Below, one piece after another: positions 26,360 to 37,522 of a stretch of DNA of 64,000 nt. This DNA comes from Dipylidium caninum (lineage: Eukaryota; Platyhelminthes; Cestoda; Cyclophyllidea; Dipylidiidae): positions 186,001 through 250,000 of the forward strand of contig QEYB01000377.1 of assembly GCA_017562135.1 (NCBI GenBank). The letters run 5' to 3'. The notes under the pieces were generated by a model. That model saw only the letters and a program-made list of their open reading frames with translations, did not search any database and was not told where the DNA came from. Made by a program: the position numbers and the translations under genes. Position 1 is the stretch's first letter. The number at the start of each line of letters is the position of its first letter.

Positions 26360-27436
26360 ATGGACAACTGGCAACTCGTACATAGTGATGGGGAAATTGT
26401 TGACGCTGATGACATTTCTAGTAAATGTAAGTTAGATTAAAAGTTCCTTAAGTTAATACGGTTTTGCGACCAATTTGTATCTTTTTTGAACTTAAACAAT
26501 GCGTCGAACCTTGTTTATGCTTATTCACTTCTTCCTTTTGTCCCAGTACCCTAAACCCGTTTTAGCGTCATATAGTTATTTTGCCTTATTATATCTCCAA
26601 CGTTGTTCTTCCATCGTCCTTGACTAGTCTATTTATTTCGTTCATTGCCAGTTTGTCCTCACGAGGTCACATTAGCGCCGGGCGAAAGACCTATCTAAAT
26701 ATGTTTTTATTGACATAATTCTGATATTTTCTTAGTAATTTCCGCATGCTGGAAGTTGTCATTAGTTTAAGTGTAAGCATGGGGAAGGTTGCGTCACTTT
26801 ATGTGTCCAGCCTTTCTCCATCATTATACAAGCCGTCAGCTCTGCGCCTAGAGGATTAATATGTTGAAATTTGAGAAGCTTATTACACCTGCTCATAAGG
26901 CGCCGAAAATGCACTTTATGAGAGAGGTAATTCCTTAACACGTTTCCATATTTCCCTTCTCCACAGCCTCGGAATGGACTATAATGGACGAATGCATAGT
27001 GGACTGTCCCGAAGGAGATTTTTATACCTCGTTCGATGACTTATCCTCGCCTTCATTATCCCTGCATACAAATGCAGAGGCACAAAATGAACCTACTTCA
27101 TCACCTCCGTCATCAAACCGTCGCAGGCATCGCCGACCGGCTAGACGCCGTGGTCGAGCTGCAGCTGCTTGTCATAGCGATGCTTTGCCGACCACCCGAG
27201 CCAATTCTGCAGTTGTTCGTCAAACTGTCGCGCCAGTAGCTGCGAGCTCTGACACTAACGCACAACTGGCGAACCGAGTTGGGCTGTTTGCGGAAATCTC
27301 TAATCAGCGTCGCTTCCTGCGTCGTGGTGGCGAAGTGACGCCTAAACCTCAGCAGGATCGGAAGCACACCAAATGGCTCTATAATGGCGGCAGAATTGGA
27401 ACGCCGCATCAACGAATGAAAGTCAAGGTTGCATAG
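26360..27436 (+). CDS. Unrecognised 176-residue protein, acidic N-terminus and basic C-terminus
   Basis: Exons 26360-26420 and 26967-27436 join in phase 1 (GTAAAT donor, pyrimidine-rich CCACAG acceptor) and give 176 residues. The N-terminus reads MDNWQLVHSDGEIVDADDIS and continues TSEWTIMDECIVD, so two tryptophans sit in acidic surroundings (NWQLV and EWTIM). These resemble LC3-interacting motifs of the W-x-x-V/I kind. The middle is Ser/Pro-rich with an Arg-rich patch (RRRHRRPARRRGRAAA). The C-terminus includes QRRFLRRGGEV and RKHTKWLYNGGRIG. The layout (acidic Trp motif, disordered middle, short basic end) faintly recalls TP53INP/DOR autophagy regulators, but I cannot confirm homology and do not assign it. 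A pyrimidine-AG acceptor 20 bases upstream of the ATG could be a trans-splice site. Confidence 0.6.
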
Positions 27437-28523
27437 GCAAGAATTCAGGCCTACTTTCACCACAAATGTTTGCGTGATTGACGTTGATGTCACTAGGCGA
27501 GGCAATGAAAAATCCTTTGCTCTGTGTAGGCACATTCATCTTTTATTTGTGGTCTTTATCTTCCATTTTTCTTTCTCAACTTCTCATTTACTGACATTTG
27601 CGTTTGTGATGCGTGTTGCGTTAGCTCCCTCTTTGGTGTTTTACCCATCCGCACACAGTTAGAATTATTTTTGGTGAAACGAACAAAAAAGTAACAATTA
27701 CTAAGCAAAATGGACTTCTTTTCAACTGCCAGGTGGTCTCTACGGCTTGGTGACCAATTATGCTCTCGATAGAACAACAAAGGCTTTCTCTTTTTTAGGG
27801 CTCATGGGGCTTCGTTGCCTTATTAATATACAACTTATCTAGGTTTAAACTATTAGAAAAGTAATTTAAATGGTCTGAGACTTGAAACTACAGGCGTGAA
27901 TTACAGTCCCATTTTTGTCTGTCAGTCTTGCAACTGCGTCGTTCAGGGATTGGCCCAAAATCCAGCCAATAAGAAGGTGAGGGGCAAATACCGGCCAATA
28001 GGGAAGGCGACTGGGTTTTTCCTGTACAGGGCTTTAGCCGACAGCGGAGGGTTGAGTGAGAGGAAGGGGTTTACGAACGACAAATTTCACTAGCTGGGAA
28101 TTTTCGGTTTGGTGGTATCCGTCAGACCCTCTAATTGAAAATCGCCTTAATGACTCTTTTATTAGAAGTATTTTCACCATGACACTCGCATTTCTATCAA
28201 GTCCTTCATTCCGTATAAGATTGCCTCCACGAGTGCTACATAAAGTTTAGTGAGGCGTTGAGAAATGTTTATTCCGGGTGAAGGTGCTCTTTTGCCTTGC
28301 CGTCGTTCTCGCCGTCGAGGTCCAGCCACTAAGGCGGTCGTCTATCGTCTCATCACACACAAATTATTGCTTGGGACTGACAGATGAAGGGGCAAAGACA
28401 GCTGTCTAATTCGTGCGTGTTGAACTTGCAGGTCACGACTATGTGCGCATGTATGACCTTGAATATCAATTACCTCCATCCTCCCGGCAACACTCTACAC
28501 TCTCTCCTGCCTGCTAGCCCTAC
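27437..28523. other. Intergenic, 3' flank of the preceding gene
   Basis: No supported gene. Short open frames on both strands lack motifs and splice context. Confidence 0.5.
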
Positions 28524-28649
28524 CTGATACCCCAACCTGAGAGCTGAAGAGCCACGGGTTTGAGTGTAGACATTGACATCCACTTGAACATTTGCGTCAT
28601 CTCGTATTTCCTCGAGCCCCATTTTCATCGCTTCATTGCCTCGCATTGG
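28524..28649 (-). other. Candidate isolated coding exon
   Basis: A 126-base open segment is bounded by an acceptor (CTGTCATCAG) and a GTAGGG donor in phase 0. Its 42 codons read PMRGNEAMKMGLEEIRDDAN and continue VQVDVNVYTQTRGSSALRLG. The mix of hydrophobic and charged residues looks protein-like. No family is recognised and no partner exon is certain. Confidence 0.25.
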
Positions 28650-31600
28650 CTGATGACAGGGCACCGCCCATTTGAGGGAGTTTGCGACAGACGCGGCGGA
28701 GTGTGCGCCCAATTTTCTGGGACGTTGACCTAACGGCATGGCGGTTCACGTCAGCTCCGCCCCGGACCCGAGTCGTAAACGGGGGCTATTGAAATCCATA
28801 TAATTGACAGCCGTGTTTAAATTCCCGAGTTCTGGCAGCGTCAGGGTGTAATGGGCATCCACTTTCTTCCATATTACTCGCCTCATCGCCAACACACCTG
28901 ATGCTCGCAGTGGACTAAGGCGACTGGTAGACATTTTTGACTTCTAAACAACGGAAAATACTAAGCCGGCCTTCCGGTGAGTGGTGGAAGCACAGCTCAT
29001 GTCCAGCCGAGGGAAGAGAAGGGAAAATGAAAGGAAAGAGGACGGAGGATGGCTGCACGCCAATACATTTCACATGCGATGGATGTGAGAAGTGAGAGTA
29101 GGCGCGCAGGTGTGTTTATGGACGTGAGGAGGCTGCCAGGAAAGGTCTAATCGCCTTGAATGGATAGAACTCTTATTTTCATCCACGCACGCACGCAAAT
29201 AGCTAAACAACCGGGTCACCAGTGACGTTTCCTTCGGTAATGACTGCCTGGGTGACCTCCTGAAGGTCTCCTGCCTCATGCAACCCCGTCAAAACACGCG
29301 TCTTCGCGTCCGCCCTCTCCAGTTACGCCACATGTGCGAAAGCCATCACCGTAGTTACATTTTACACAACACTCTGATTGTATACTACGTGGTTGTTAAC
29401 TCTGTCTTCCTGCTAATCATATTATGCAAGATTTCGCCTCGCTCATTATTTGAAACACATTTTTATCGCCAGTCTACACTCTGTTTCGTTAGCATCTGGT
29501 TCATAAATATAAGCCTCAGATTTCTCATATCTTCATAATTACATCTACTTTTTATTAAAGTACCCCCAAATATTATTATTTTTGTCTTAGCCATCTACCC
29601 AACTAACGATCTTTTAGTCCCTTTTTATCCCAATCGGCAGTTCGAAAGCTTCATAGTTTTGCCCATCAACATCCTTTTCTTTCATAATAACATTCTACAT
29701 CAGCTGCCGTAAGATCAATTTCTTTTCCCTTGTCCTTAATGTAGAAGTGGGTGTTTCTTAAGGACTATCAAATAGTTTTTTGCTCGTACATTCAATAAAA
29801 AACCCTCTCGACGAACTGATTTTTACAGCCTCTGCGCTATTCGCATTTTTCCGATGACCTCATCAAATTAATTCGTCCGAAGAGACGGAAAAACGGGCTG
29901 CTTAACAATTTTATTTATTTATTTATTTTTAGACAGACAGCCTTCTTTCTACCTCCTCTCAAAAATAATGTCTCCATAAAGTGACAGAAGTTGTCATTTA
30001 TAGTAAAAATTGATTATTGGTTTGGCGACTATCCATCCAGATCGATAATCAAATAATCGAACCTTGGCAAATTGACCAATAAAAACTGAGCAAACTCTTG
30101 TTGCACTGCGTTCCGCGAATTTCTTCTCTATGACATCGCAAAGCTTGTGATTTTTTTCTTGCCTTGTAGACGCCAATTGAATATCGTAGGGCGGAAGGAA
30201 AAACGTGACTTAAGAGTGCAGAAATGCATCGTACAGATGGAAGACGTGTGCCCGTGCCGGAATCATCTCAAGGTCTTAGTGACAGCGTCAGCCTCCTCCA
30301 GCCTGTAACCTGATTGGATAAAGCAGTCCGCCTGATGAGTAATTAAATTGTGGCCCTGATTTCCCCAAAGCTGACTCATCCGTCATTTCAGCCACTCGAC
30401 CTATGACCGTTTACCAATTAAATTTTGCGATGACAACGCAAGTCGTCCTAATGTGCGCATTTTAGCTCATTGGGTTTTCCTCAATATCGTTTAACAAAGG
30501 GGAAACTCGTTGATTTACGGGGAGCCCAAATGCCTAACTCCTTGTTTCTTCGGCTTGGTAATTAATAACTGCAAAAAACACCATTTTTGTGCGAGAGCTT
30601 CGCATATTTATTCAAAATCCCTTCGGAAAGACTATCACGTGAAGTTGCATGAAACGTGTAAAGCAGCCTAAGTCACAGCTAATGCGGAAATAAGTTTCTC
30701 CGCCGTCGACACTTCCCACTAGTATAAATTGTTAATGGCTAATTTTTTAGGAAAATTTTTTGGCGTGAAAGCACGTGAATGAATTGAAACAAACGAGTAT
30801 TCCATTTAAGGCAACCACCGCAGCCATGGTGATGCCGCCTGCTGTGCATGGGCTATTTGCAGCCCAGGCCACGTTGCCCGTGGCAACGCAGCGCGACGCG
30901 ACGCTCGCGCCCGGGCTCATGAGACGCGGGCACCTGGGCGGAGCAGTCAAGGTCACGGGGTGTGCAATTCAACTTTCCGGAGAGGATCGTTTTTATGACT
31001 CGAATTTGTGTGTGTACGTGTGTTTGTGTGTGTGTGTGGAGAAGTTTACTTCATTACCTTACATATATTCGCTTTTTTGTACTTATTTGCACGCAGTTCA
31101 AAAATGATCTGCCCAATTTTGACAATTCTTGATGAAAAATTTTTTCAAATTTGACTTTGGAGCCAATACTGGTTTATATTTGAGGAAACGGGTTTTTAAT
31201 GAATTTCGTTGAAATTTTGGTGCAAATATGCCGGAAAATTTATATCTGCTTGAAAATGAATCTGACGCCTCGCACTGAGAACATCGCAGACAGGCACTGC
31301 CGCGCATAGTCAGCATTCTACCGAAGCCGTTTTCCTCCGAATCGCCTCCTGAATTATCTATCCTCAACCCAAGTGCTTCGGCAAATCCCGATCGCCACTC
31401 TGGCGACAGTCGATTCTACGTGGAGGACCTTAAGAGGGCTAAAGACTTCCCACTGCACCAACATCGTGGTAGGCAAACCTTTTTGTAACGCAACCCGATT
31501 TAGTGGGGTGCCAGGTCCTCGCCTCGCCTCTCCTCGCAAGTGTCACCCTGGCACGAGGGAGGCATGTCGGCTGACAGTCGTCACATGGGAGCTTCGCCAT

Positions 31601-33808
31601 AGACGCCTGTGTGCTAACCGAGCTTCGCAATTCACCCGAGTTCAGGCCATGTTTTTATTGACTTGGCAACCGAGTAGTTACGGGTTTTAAGTGGAAGCGC
31701 AAATTCACAATTCTTTTCGCTGAAAAATATAAATTTAATCAATTCGGTACTGTCCCTTTCTCGTCGGTGACCCTCTGTCAAACTTCCGCGTTCATAACTT
31801 TTTGATCCTTGCTATCAAAAGAAAAAAAAACTAGTTTAAATATAACTTGACATCATTAACATCATAAGAATTTTGTCCTTTAAGAAGTTTTGCATGGAAC
31901 GACAAGGTGAAAGGCGGCTTGAGGGCGTAGGATCGGGCCGTCGTGGTGGAGGCGTCGACGCATTCCAAGCCGGAGCGGAGAGTCATTGGCGAGTGGCCAA
32001 AGATATGCGGACCCTCGCATTATCCATGTCCCCTTTTCCCCGATCACGTGGCTTTGTTTGGCGAGTTGTTTAACGTAAACGTTGGAATTGATCGTGTGAC
32101 GATTTGGGAAAAGGTCAAAGTGCCAAATGCACTTATATTCCCACCACACTGACAGCACAGTCTTTTCTTTTTTTGGCTGATCTCAGCTTTTCATGTTGTC
32201 TGGACTGCTTTAGCTTGCATCAGCCACCATCTCCTCCGATCCACTTTGTTCTAAACTATCCGCCTTTCGAATCGCAGATGCTCCTGACGCTTTGTACTAA
32301 AGGAATTTCCTTCAGCTGGTGAAAGAGGTCTCCACCGACCGCGTTCCCTGACATCGCCGACCTTTTTTTGGTTTTTCCATCGAGGCATGTCTGCGATTCG
32401 CATCTGAGCTTTTCTGCAGCATCACGCGTTGTGCTGTAACGACGACCTGACTCGACAGTGACCTCGACCGATGCGAGTTCCGGCGACTTCAACTGAACGG
32501 ACGGTCAGACCGTTGAGCCTTTTCATGTGAAAAATCACCAAAAGTCAATGTGGCAAACCAATTTTGACTAAACCGCCTTTCCTTCAAGGCTTTAATCTTA
32601 GCTACGGCAAATGGCTTCTTTTTCGCTTGCAACGCCTCCCTGCTTTTTCGGGAATACTTCGCTTCAATGAGTCTGAAGCACAAGTCTTGTTCTTCTACTG
32701 TAAATTGGGATTAAGACACAACTGCAGGACTCTGAACGATGTAACTCTTCTCCTAATGAAAGGTAGAAGTTGAAACCATTAGAAACAATGTAGGTTAGGT
32801 ACTATGACACGCTGAGGAAACAAAAAATAAGATGTCAAGCTCCATCAGCCGACAAAACCCCCCATTTCTCAACTGCCAACCCATCAAACGCCCTCCCAGC
32901 ATTAATTCCCCCATTTTCTAACTTTGGAATTTTTCGCGGCATTTTTCTGGTCATCCACCCACCTCCGTGACTGACGCGAAGTTGCAGCTCCGAGGGAATC
33001 ACCGCGTCGATTCGAGCGTTCATTGGACGATCACGCGAAGGATTATCGGAAATCGATTATTCGCACCTGAGTGCAGTTCTCTTCCTCCCCCCCCCTCCCT
33101 ACCGCAAATGCTGCGTTATTTCGTCAAAAAGTCACCTTCTTTCTGCTGTTTTTGCCTCCGAGGCTCTTCGTGAAGGAGTAAAATTTCACGTGAGGACTTG
33201 AGAATTATTGTATAATCGCTTTTTTTCACAATGTGAGTACTTTTAGCGAGTTCCACTCCACTTTGTGTCAAATGGCCTTTGATCCGCATACCCTCGGATG
33301 CCATTCGCGCGACTCTCCCCACCCACATGCAAATTATGGCTGACAAACTTCCAAAAAGTCTCTGACAACCTTGAAATCTGGCATTTTCAACAGAAATCCG
33401 CTCCAAGTTTTGGAATTGGCTGGGACTTTAGAAAATGGAATATTCGGTTTACACGGAACTGTGCAACCTACGAGTGCAAGGTCAGAATAAAAGCGCCTCC
33501 CACTCGTGTTCCCCACCTGGAACTGCCTTTGTCAAACACACTGTGTCATGTGTGACGCTGCGGCGTGTGGCCGAGGAGATCATCTGCCTCGACTGTTAGG
33601 TTGGAAACAATTAAACGGGCTTTTTGTTCGGTCTATGTTTAACTGCGACTGACAGATATGTTTATTGATAAATGGTAGAGGGATTTTTTGCTCCTTTCGT
33701 AGAATTTTTCCCTGTTTGCTTTCTGTCTCTAAGTTATTTCTCGTTGAAACAAGATGGGGACAACACACGACTTCCATTTGCTTTCCTTATGCGCGATCCA
33801 GGTGAATC
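28650..33808. other. Intergenic or intronic, no supported gene
   Basis: About 5 kb without a convincing exon. A frame on the minus strand at 28746-28934 (62 codons) has no supporting splice sites that I could fix. A GT tract lies at about 31007-31040. Confidence 0.45.
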
Positions 33809-33870
33809 ATGGCGCAGTTCAAAAGACTTCGCAAAAAAATTAATGAGACCTTCGGAGATTCACCCACAAG
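33809..33870 (+). other. Candidate first coding exon of a plus-strand gene
   Basis: An ATG with an acceptable context opens MAQFKRLRKKINETFGDSPT and stops at an AAG|GTTGAA donor in phase 2. The N-terminus has the spacing Q-F-x-R-x-R-x-x-x-N-x-T-x-G seen at the start of RICH-type BAR-RhoGAP proteins (ARHGAP17/44). No downstream exon was found, so this is only a lead. Confidence 0.25.
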
Positions 33871-34882
33871 GTTGAAAAAGCCTCGTTTTTACATTCTCAG
33901 TGTGGCAGACGGGCCCCGAAGAAGGCGACCGGCTCATGTCGGTGAGGAGGAGGGAGGCTTGAGGACGACGACTGTGGATGCTGACCCGCACACGGAAGTG
34001 TTGGTGAACCGAGGTCCAAGCTAAGAACTCGCCATTCGGCTACGACTATGCTAAAATGTTTGCGGACAATGAATGATAAAGGACGAAAAATCGGACTTAT
34101 ACGAGCTGGCCGGTGGTGGGGCGTGGCAAGAGCCAGTGGGCATCTTTGCTCTTTCCTTAGCACAACACGATTTTCCACGTTTGTCCACCAAAGGCGGATT
34201 TTGTCCGATGGTCGAAAACGTGAGAAAACGGGCGAGTGGTTGAATACACCGGCCGGACGCAAGCCTAAGTCGGAATCTCATCACCCTCATCATCGACATG
34301 GTGGAGCGGCCAAGGTGGGATCCTCCATTCTTTCTCTCTTCCTTCCTTCCTTCCTTTCCACGACCAGACGGAAGCGCAACAACGACGGAATTCTCCAGCC
34401 GTGCGTTTACTTCATGTCAGGCATGAGAAGAAACGTATGAGGACCAAACAACCAACATTTCCCGGTCGCCACGGCGTGCGAGGCTGCTGGATGATGAAAA
34501 AGCTGAACGACGACCGAATAAAGGACAAAGTCAACTTTTCGCCACTAAGACATTTCACCACGTCCTGCGTATTCATGCAATATTTCGCGGAGGAGAGAAA
34601 AATGCAATAACCAAGAGGCCCCTTATAAGGACTTTGATTCTTCTATTAATTCCAAGAATGGAGATTGTTTTTTCGACAAAAATTTCAGTGAAAGTTATTT
34701 TGAGTGAACATAATAGGCAAGGTGAAAAATGGAGTTTTTTGCCTTCCGCTGACTGTGAACACCCGTTTCATAGTTTCCGTCCGGATGGTTAAGGGGAATT
34801 AACAGCCGAGGCGCACCTAATAAATCCTCATTTGGCCGAAAATGGGCGAAACACCACCGAGGCTACCGTAATGCGGCATCGT

Positions 34883-34913
<31 letters not shown>
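34883..34913. repeat. CAT then CAG trinucleotide microsatellite
   Basis: About six CAT units pass directly into four CAG units. Confidence 0.9.
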
Positions 34914-34936
34914 GTCGGTGACGGTGGCGGCGACGG

Positions 34937-35256
34937 CAATGCCTTTGTAGAGTGAGCGAACCACGTCGTCTCACCGGCGCCTGAGGGCCGAGAGAAAGCC
35001 GTCGGGCGCCCCGGTGAAGGGCAAAATGCCCGTTGGTGTGAATGTCATTGAAATGAGTCTGCATTTTGTGGGGAGGAAAGCGTAGACCGTAGAAAAGGAG
35101 TCTAGTCAAGGGTACTTGAAGTCTTCCTGTCCTGTGCCTCTTGAACTGCAATTGTCCGTCCTGATGCTTTGTGCTAATGCAACGCCTTTGTAGAGTGGAC
35201 CAAGTCGTCTCACCGGCGCCTGAGGGCCGAGGAAAGACGTCGGTGCCCCGGTGGAG
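34937..35256 (+). repeat. Imperfect direct repeat of about 80 bases
   Basis: Copies at about 34937-35020 and 35178-35256 share GCCTTTGTAGAGTG, then GTCGTCTCACCGGCGCCTGA with GGGCCGAG following, then CGCCCCGGTG or GTGCCCCGGTG. They differ by several substitutions and small gaps. The spacing is about 240 bases. Confidence 0.85.
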
Positions 35257-36777
35257 TGCGTGGAGATGCTGCTCGCAACGTGACCCGTCGCGGGAAACCC
35301 CTCAACGTCGGTTGCGAGTCCCATTCGTTCGTGGCGTTTGAGCCAAAAATGGGGATTTTTCACTAGGGCGGGTATAACTTGCTAATTGTTAGCAGAAATT
35401 TGTTGATGCCAATGGAATTATTTCGGTTAAACATGACAAATAAGGAAAGAGATTGCGCTGTTGCTTTTGATTTCTTATTCAACGCCCGTTTCATCGTTTT
35501 CAACCTGCTCCAAACTACTGGCTTTCTGCCTAATTAATAACACAATCTCATAAACGCGGTGCGTTGCGATTTCTTGTCCATTCATTTTCCTAGTCTTCTG
35601 TCCATTCGCCTGGCCATTTGCCCGCGTATTTGCTGCCTTCCCGCCCACCCGTCCACTCACCCATCCACCCCTGTCCAGCTACACGGGGAGAGCAGTGCAT
35701 CGACAAGGCCACTCACTAACGCCCAGCCTCTTTCTTACCCGTCCACTTGGCCGCCTGTCAGCCCGCCTGTCCTCCTGTCCACGCAGTCGCGCGCCCGACT
35801 GGCCACCAGGCGACCCGCTCACTTCCCCGCCGAGCAGCCCAGTTTGACCTTTTCGACCTCGTCTCCCCGCTGGTCCACACACTCATTCATTTCCCCTCCC
35901 CTTCGCCTGACCGTCGCCCCACCCGCCCCGTTGCCCGTCTGTCCGCGATGTCCCCTCTGCGGCGACACGCCTCGTCTCGTCTCGCACTCGCCCCAACTCC
36001 CCTGAGCGGCCGCAGTTGCCCCGCAGTTCTACGGCGCAGCGCTGCTGTCCGGTTGGGTCTCGCGGAAGCCCCTCACACCCCGCTCTTCTGTCCACTCTCC
36101 CAGCAAAACTGGCCATCTCGCGTGCGATCGGTGTGTCAGGCGCAGTGGAAGTGCCTCATCGGTGGAAGAGGCTGGGCCCGTTACTGCAGGGTTTTCCGGC
36201 CGCCTGCTCAGCCAAAATGCAGTGAATCGAAATGACAAATTGACTGCCACTGGCGCCTTGACAACGTGTCGCCCATCAGACGCCTCCATGCCTGTGTCGT
36301 GTGTGCATTTCACCTGGTGACGCGCCACCAGTGAGCTTTGCACCCCGAGGCAGTCGCACTGCCTCCATAAGGTTAGAAAAGTCCACTTTTCAAGCTTCCT
36401 TTGGGTGCTGGGCTGAAGGCCTCCTTCCCGACGAACGAATACTTCACCCAAATACTGCAGATTTCCTTGTGGAGGGGCAGCACACCGGGTCTGTGGAGTC
36501 CGGTGTGAGTCGCACCTCCACTCTCGGTTGGTCTGGCAATCTCAGCTTTGCCATGCTATTTCGACGGCACACTGGGACTGCTGACTGAAGTTCATCACGT
36601 CTGTCGTTAGTGATGGGCCGTTGGAAGGCATCTCCGAGGGTCCCGACTAACTCCCTCTCGGTTTGTCTACTCGGATGGGGGGTGGGACACCTGGTGAACG
36701 CAAACAAGGGGACGTCGGGCAGCCGTGGTGGCAAAAACCTCGCGGCTGCTCCACCCCCACACACCTCGTGGACTCAC

Positions 36778-36853
36778 CGAGAGCCTTGACGAGGGTCGAG
36801 GCCGAGTATACGACGGCTTCGACGTGACGCTTTGTCAGCCGATGTTGCGCCAT
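36778..36853 (-). other. Candidate first coding exon, minus strand
   Basis: An ATG in a good context (GGGATGG) starts MAQHRLTKRHVEAVVYSAST and continues LVKAL to a strong GTGAGT donor in phase 1. The residue pattern alternates hydrophobic and basic as in an amphipathic helix. No family is recognised; downstream exons would lie at lower coordinates. Confidence 0.3.
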
Positions 36854-37522
36854 CCCAAGGACCGCATGGGACAGAAGTGGCCACAGCAAAATAACCACTC
36901 TATTCCCTAGCAGAAGAAGCATGAGCAAAGCACTCACAGAGAGACGAAGCAGCAGTCTATGGAAGGCAGGAGGAGGAGAGGTGGGGGATCTGGCGGGGCT
37001 GGTGGGGCGGACGGGCGGAGGTTGGGTTAGGGCGAGGAGCCAGAGAGCGAGAAAGAAAGGCCGGGGGGGGGGAGGGTCGGGGAGACGCAAACCACCGTTC
37101 CGAGATCACACAGGCCGCGGGGCGTGAGCTCGGCGGCCGCTTTGTGTGCCTCATTTAAAGGGGATTTCGAAGCGAACGCATCTTCAGCTAATTACGCATC
37201 TTCTCTCTACACCTCTTCCTCTTCCGCCCTTCCACCTTCACTTCATTTACTGTCGTCGAAAAAGCAGCACTGAAATTTGACCAACGAAGCCTGTCTGTGC
37301 GCGCAGATGTGTGTGTGTTCGTCTGCATGTGCGTTAATGTGTTTGTTTGAATTAATCCGCCGAATGTCACCCGAGGGAAGAGGAAGAGGCGGCGGAGGAG
37401 AAGTCATAAAGAACAAGTAAGTCGATAAAATACGCATTGTGTGGAGGGTCGGAGGAGGAGGAGTCGAAGAACTAGGCAAGGAAGGCATCGTTTTCGGTGA
37501 AAGAAGACTCCTCGAAATGCCC

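Larger units (their letters stand above)
33871..36777. other. GC-rich region with small repeats, no supported gene
   Basis: From about 34.8 to 37.1 kb the base composition rises and long frames appear on both strands, mostly Pro/Arg/Ser-rich. They overlap one another and have no motif. A direct repeat and trinucleotide tracts are listed separately. The region could be a CpG-rich promoter. Confidence 0.45.

Noticed and set aside
35559..36235. Frames of 148-162 codons in the GC-rich island
   Set aside because: Several overlap on both strands with compositional bias (Pro, Ser, Arg, Cys) and no motif or exon boundary.
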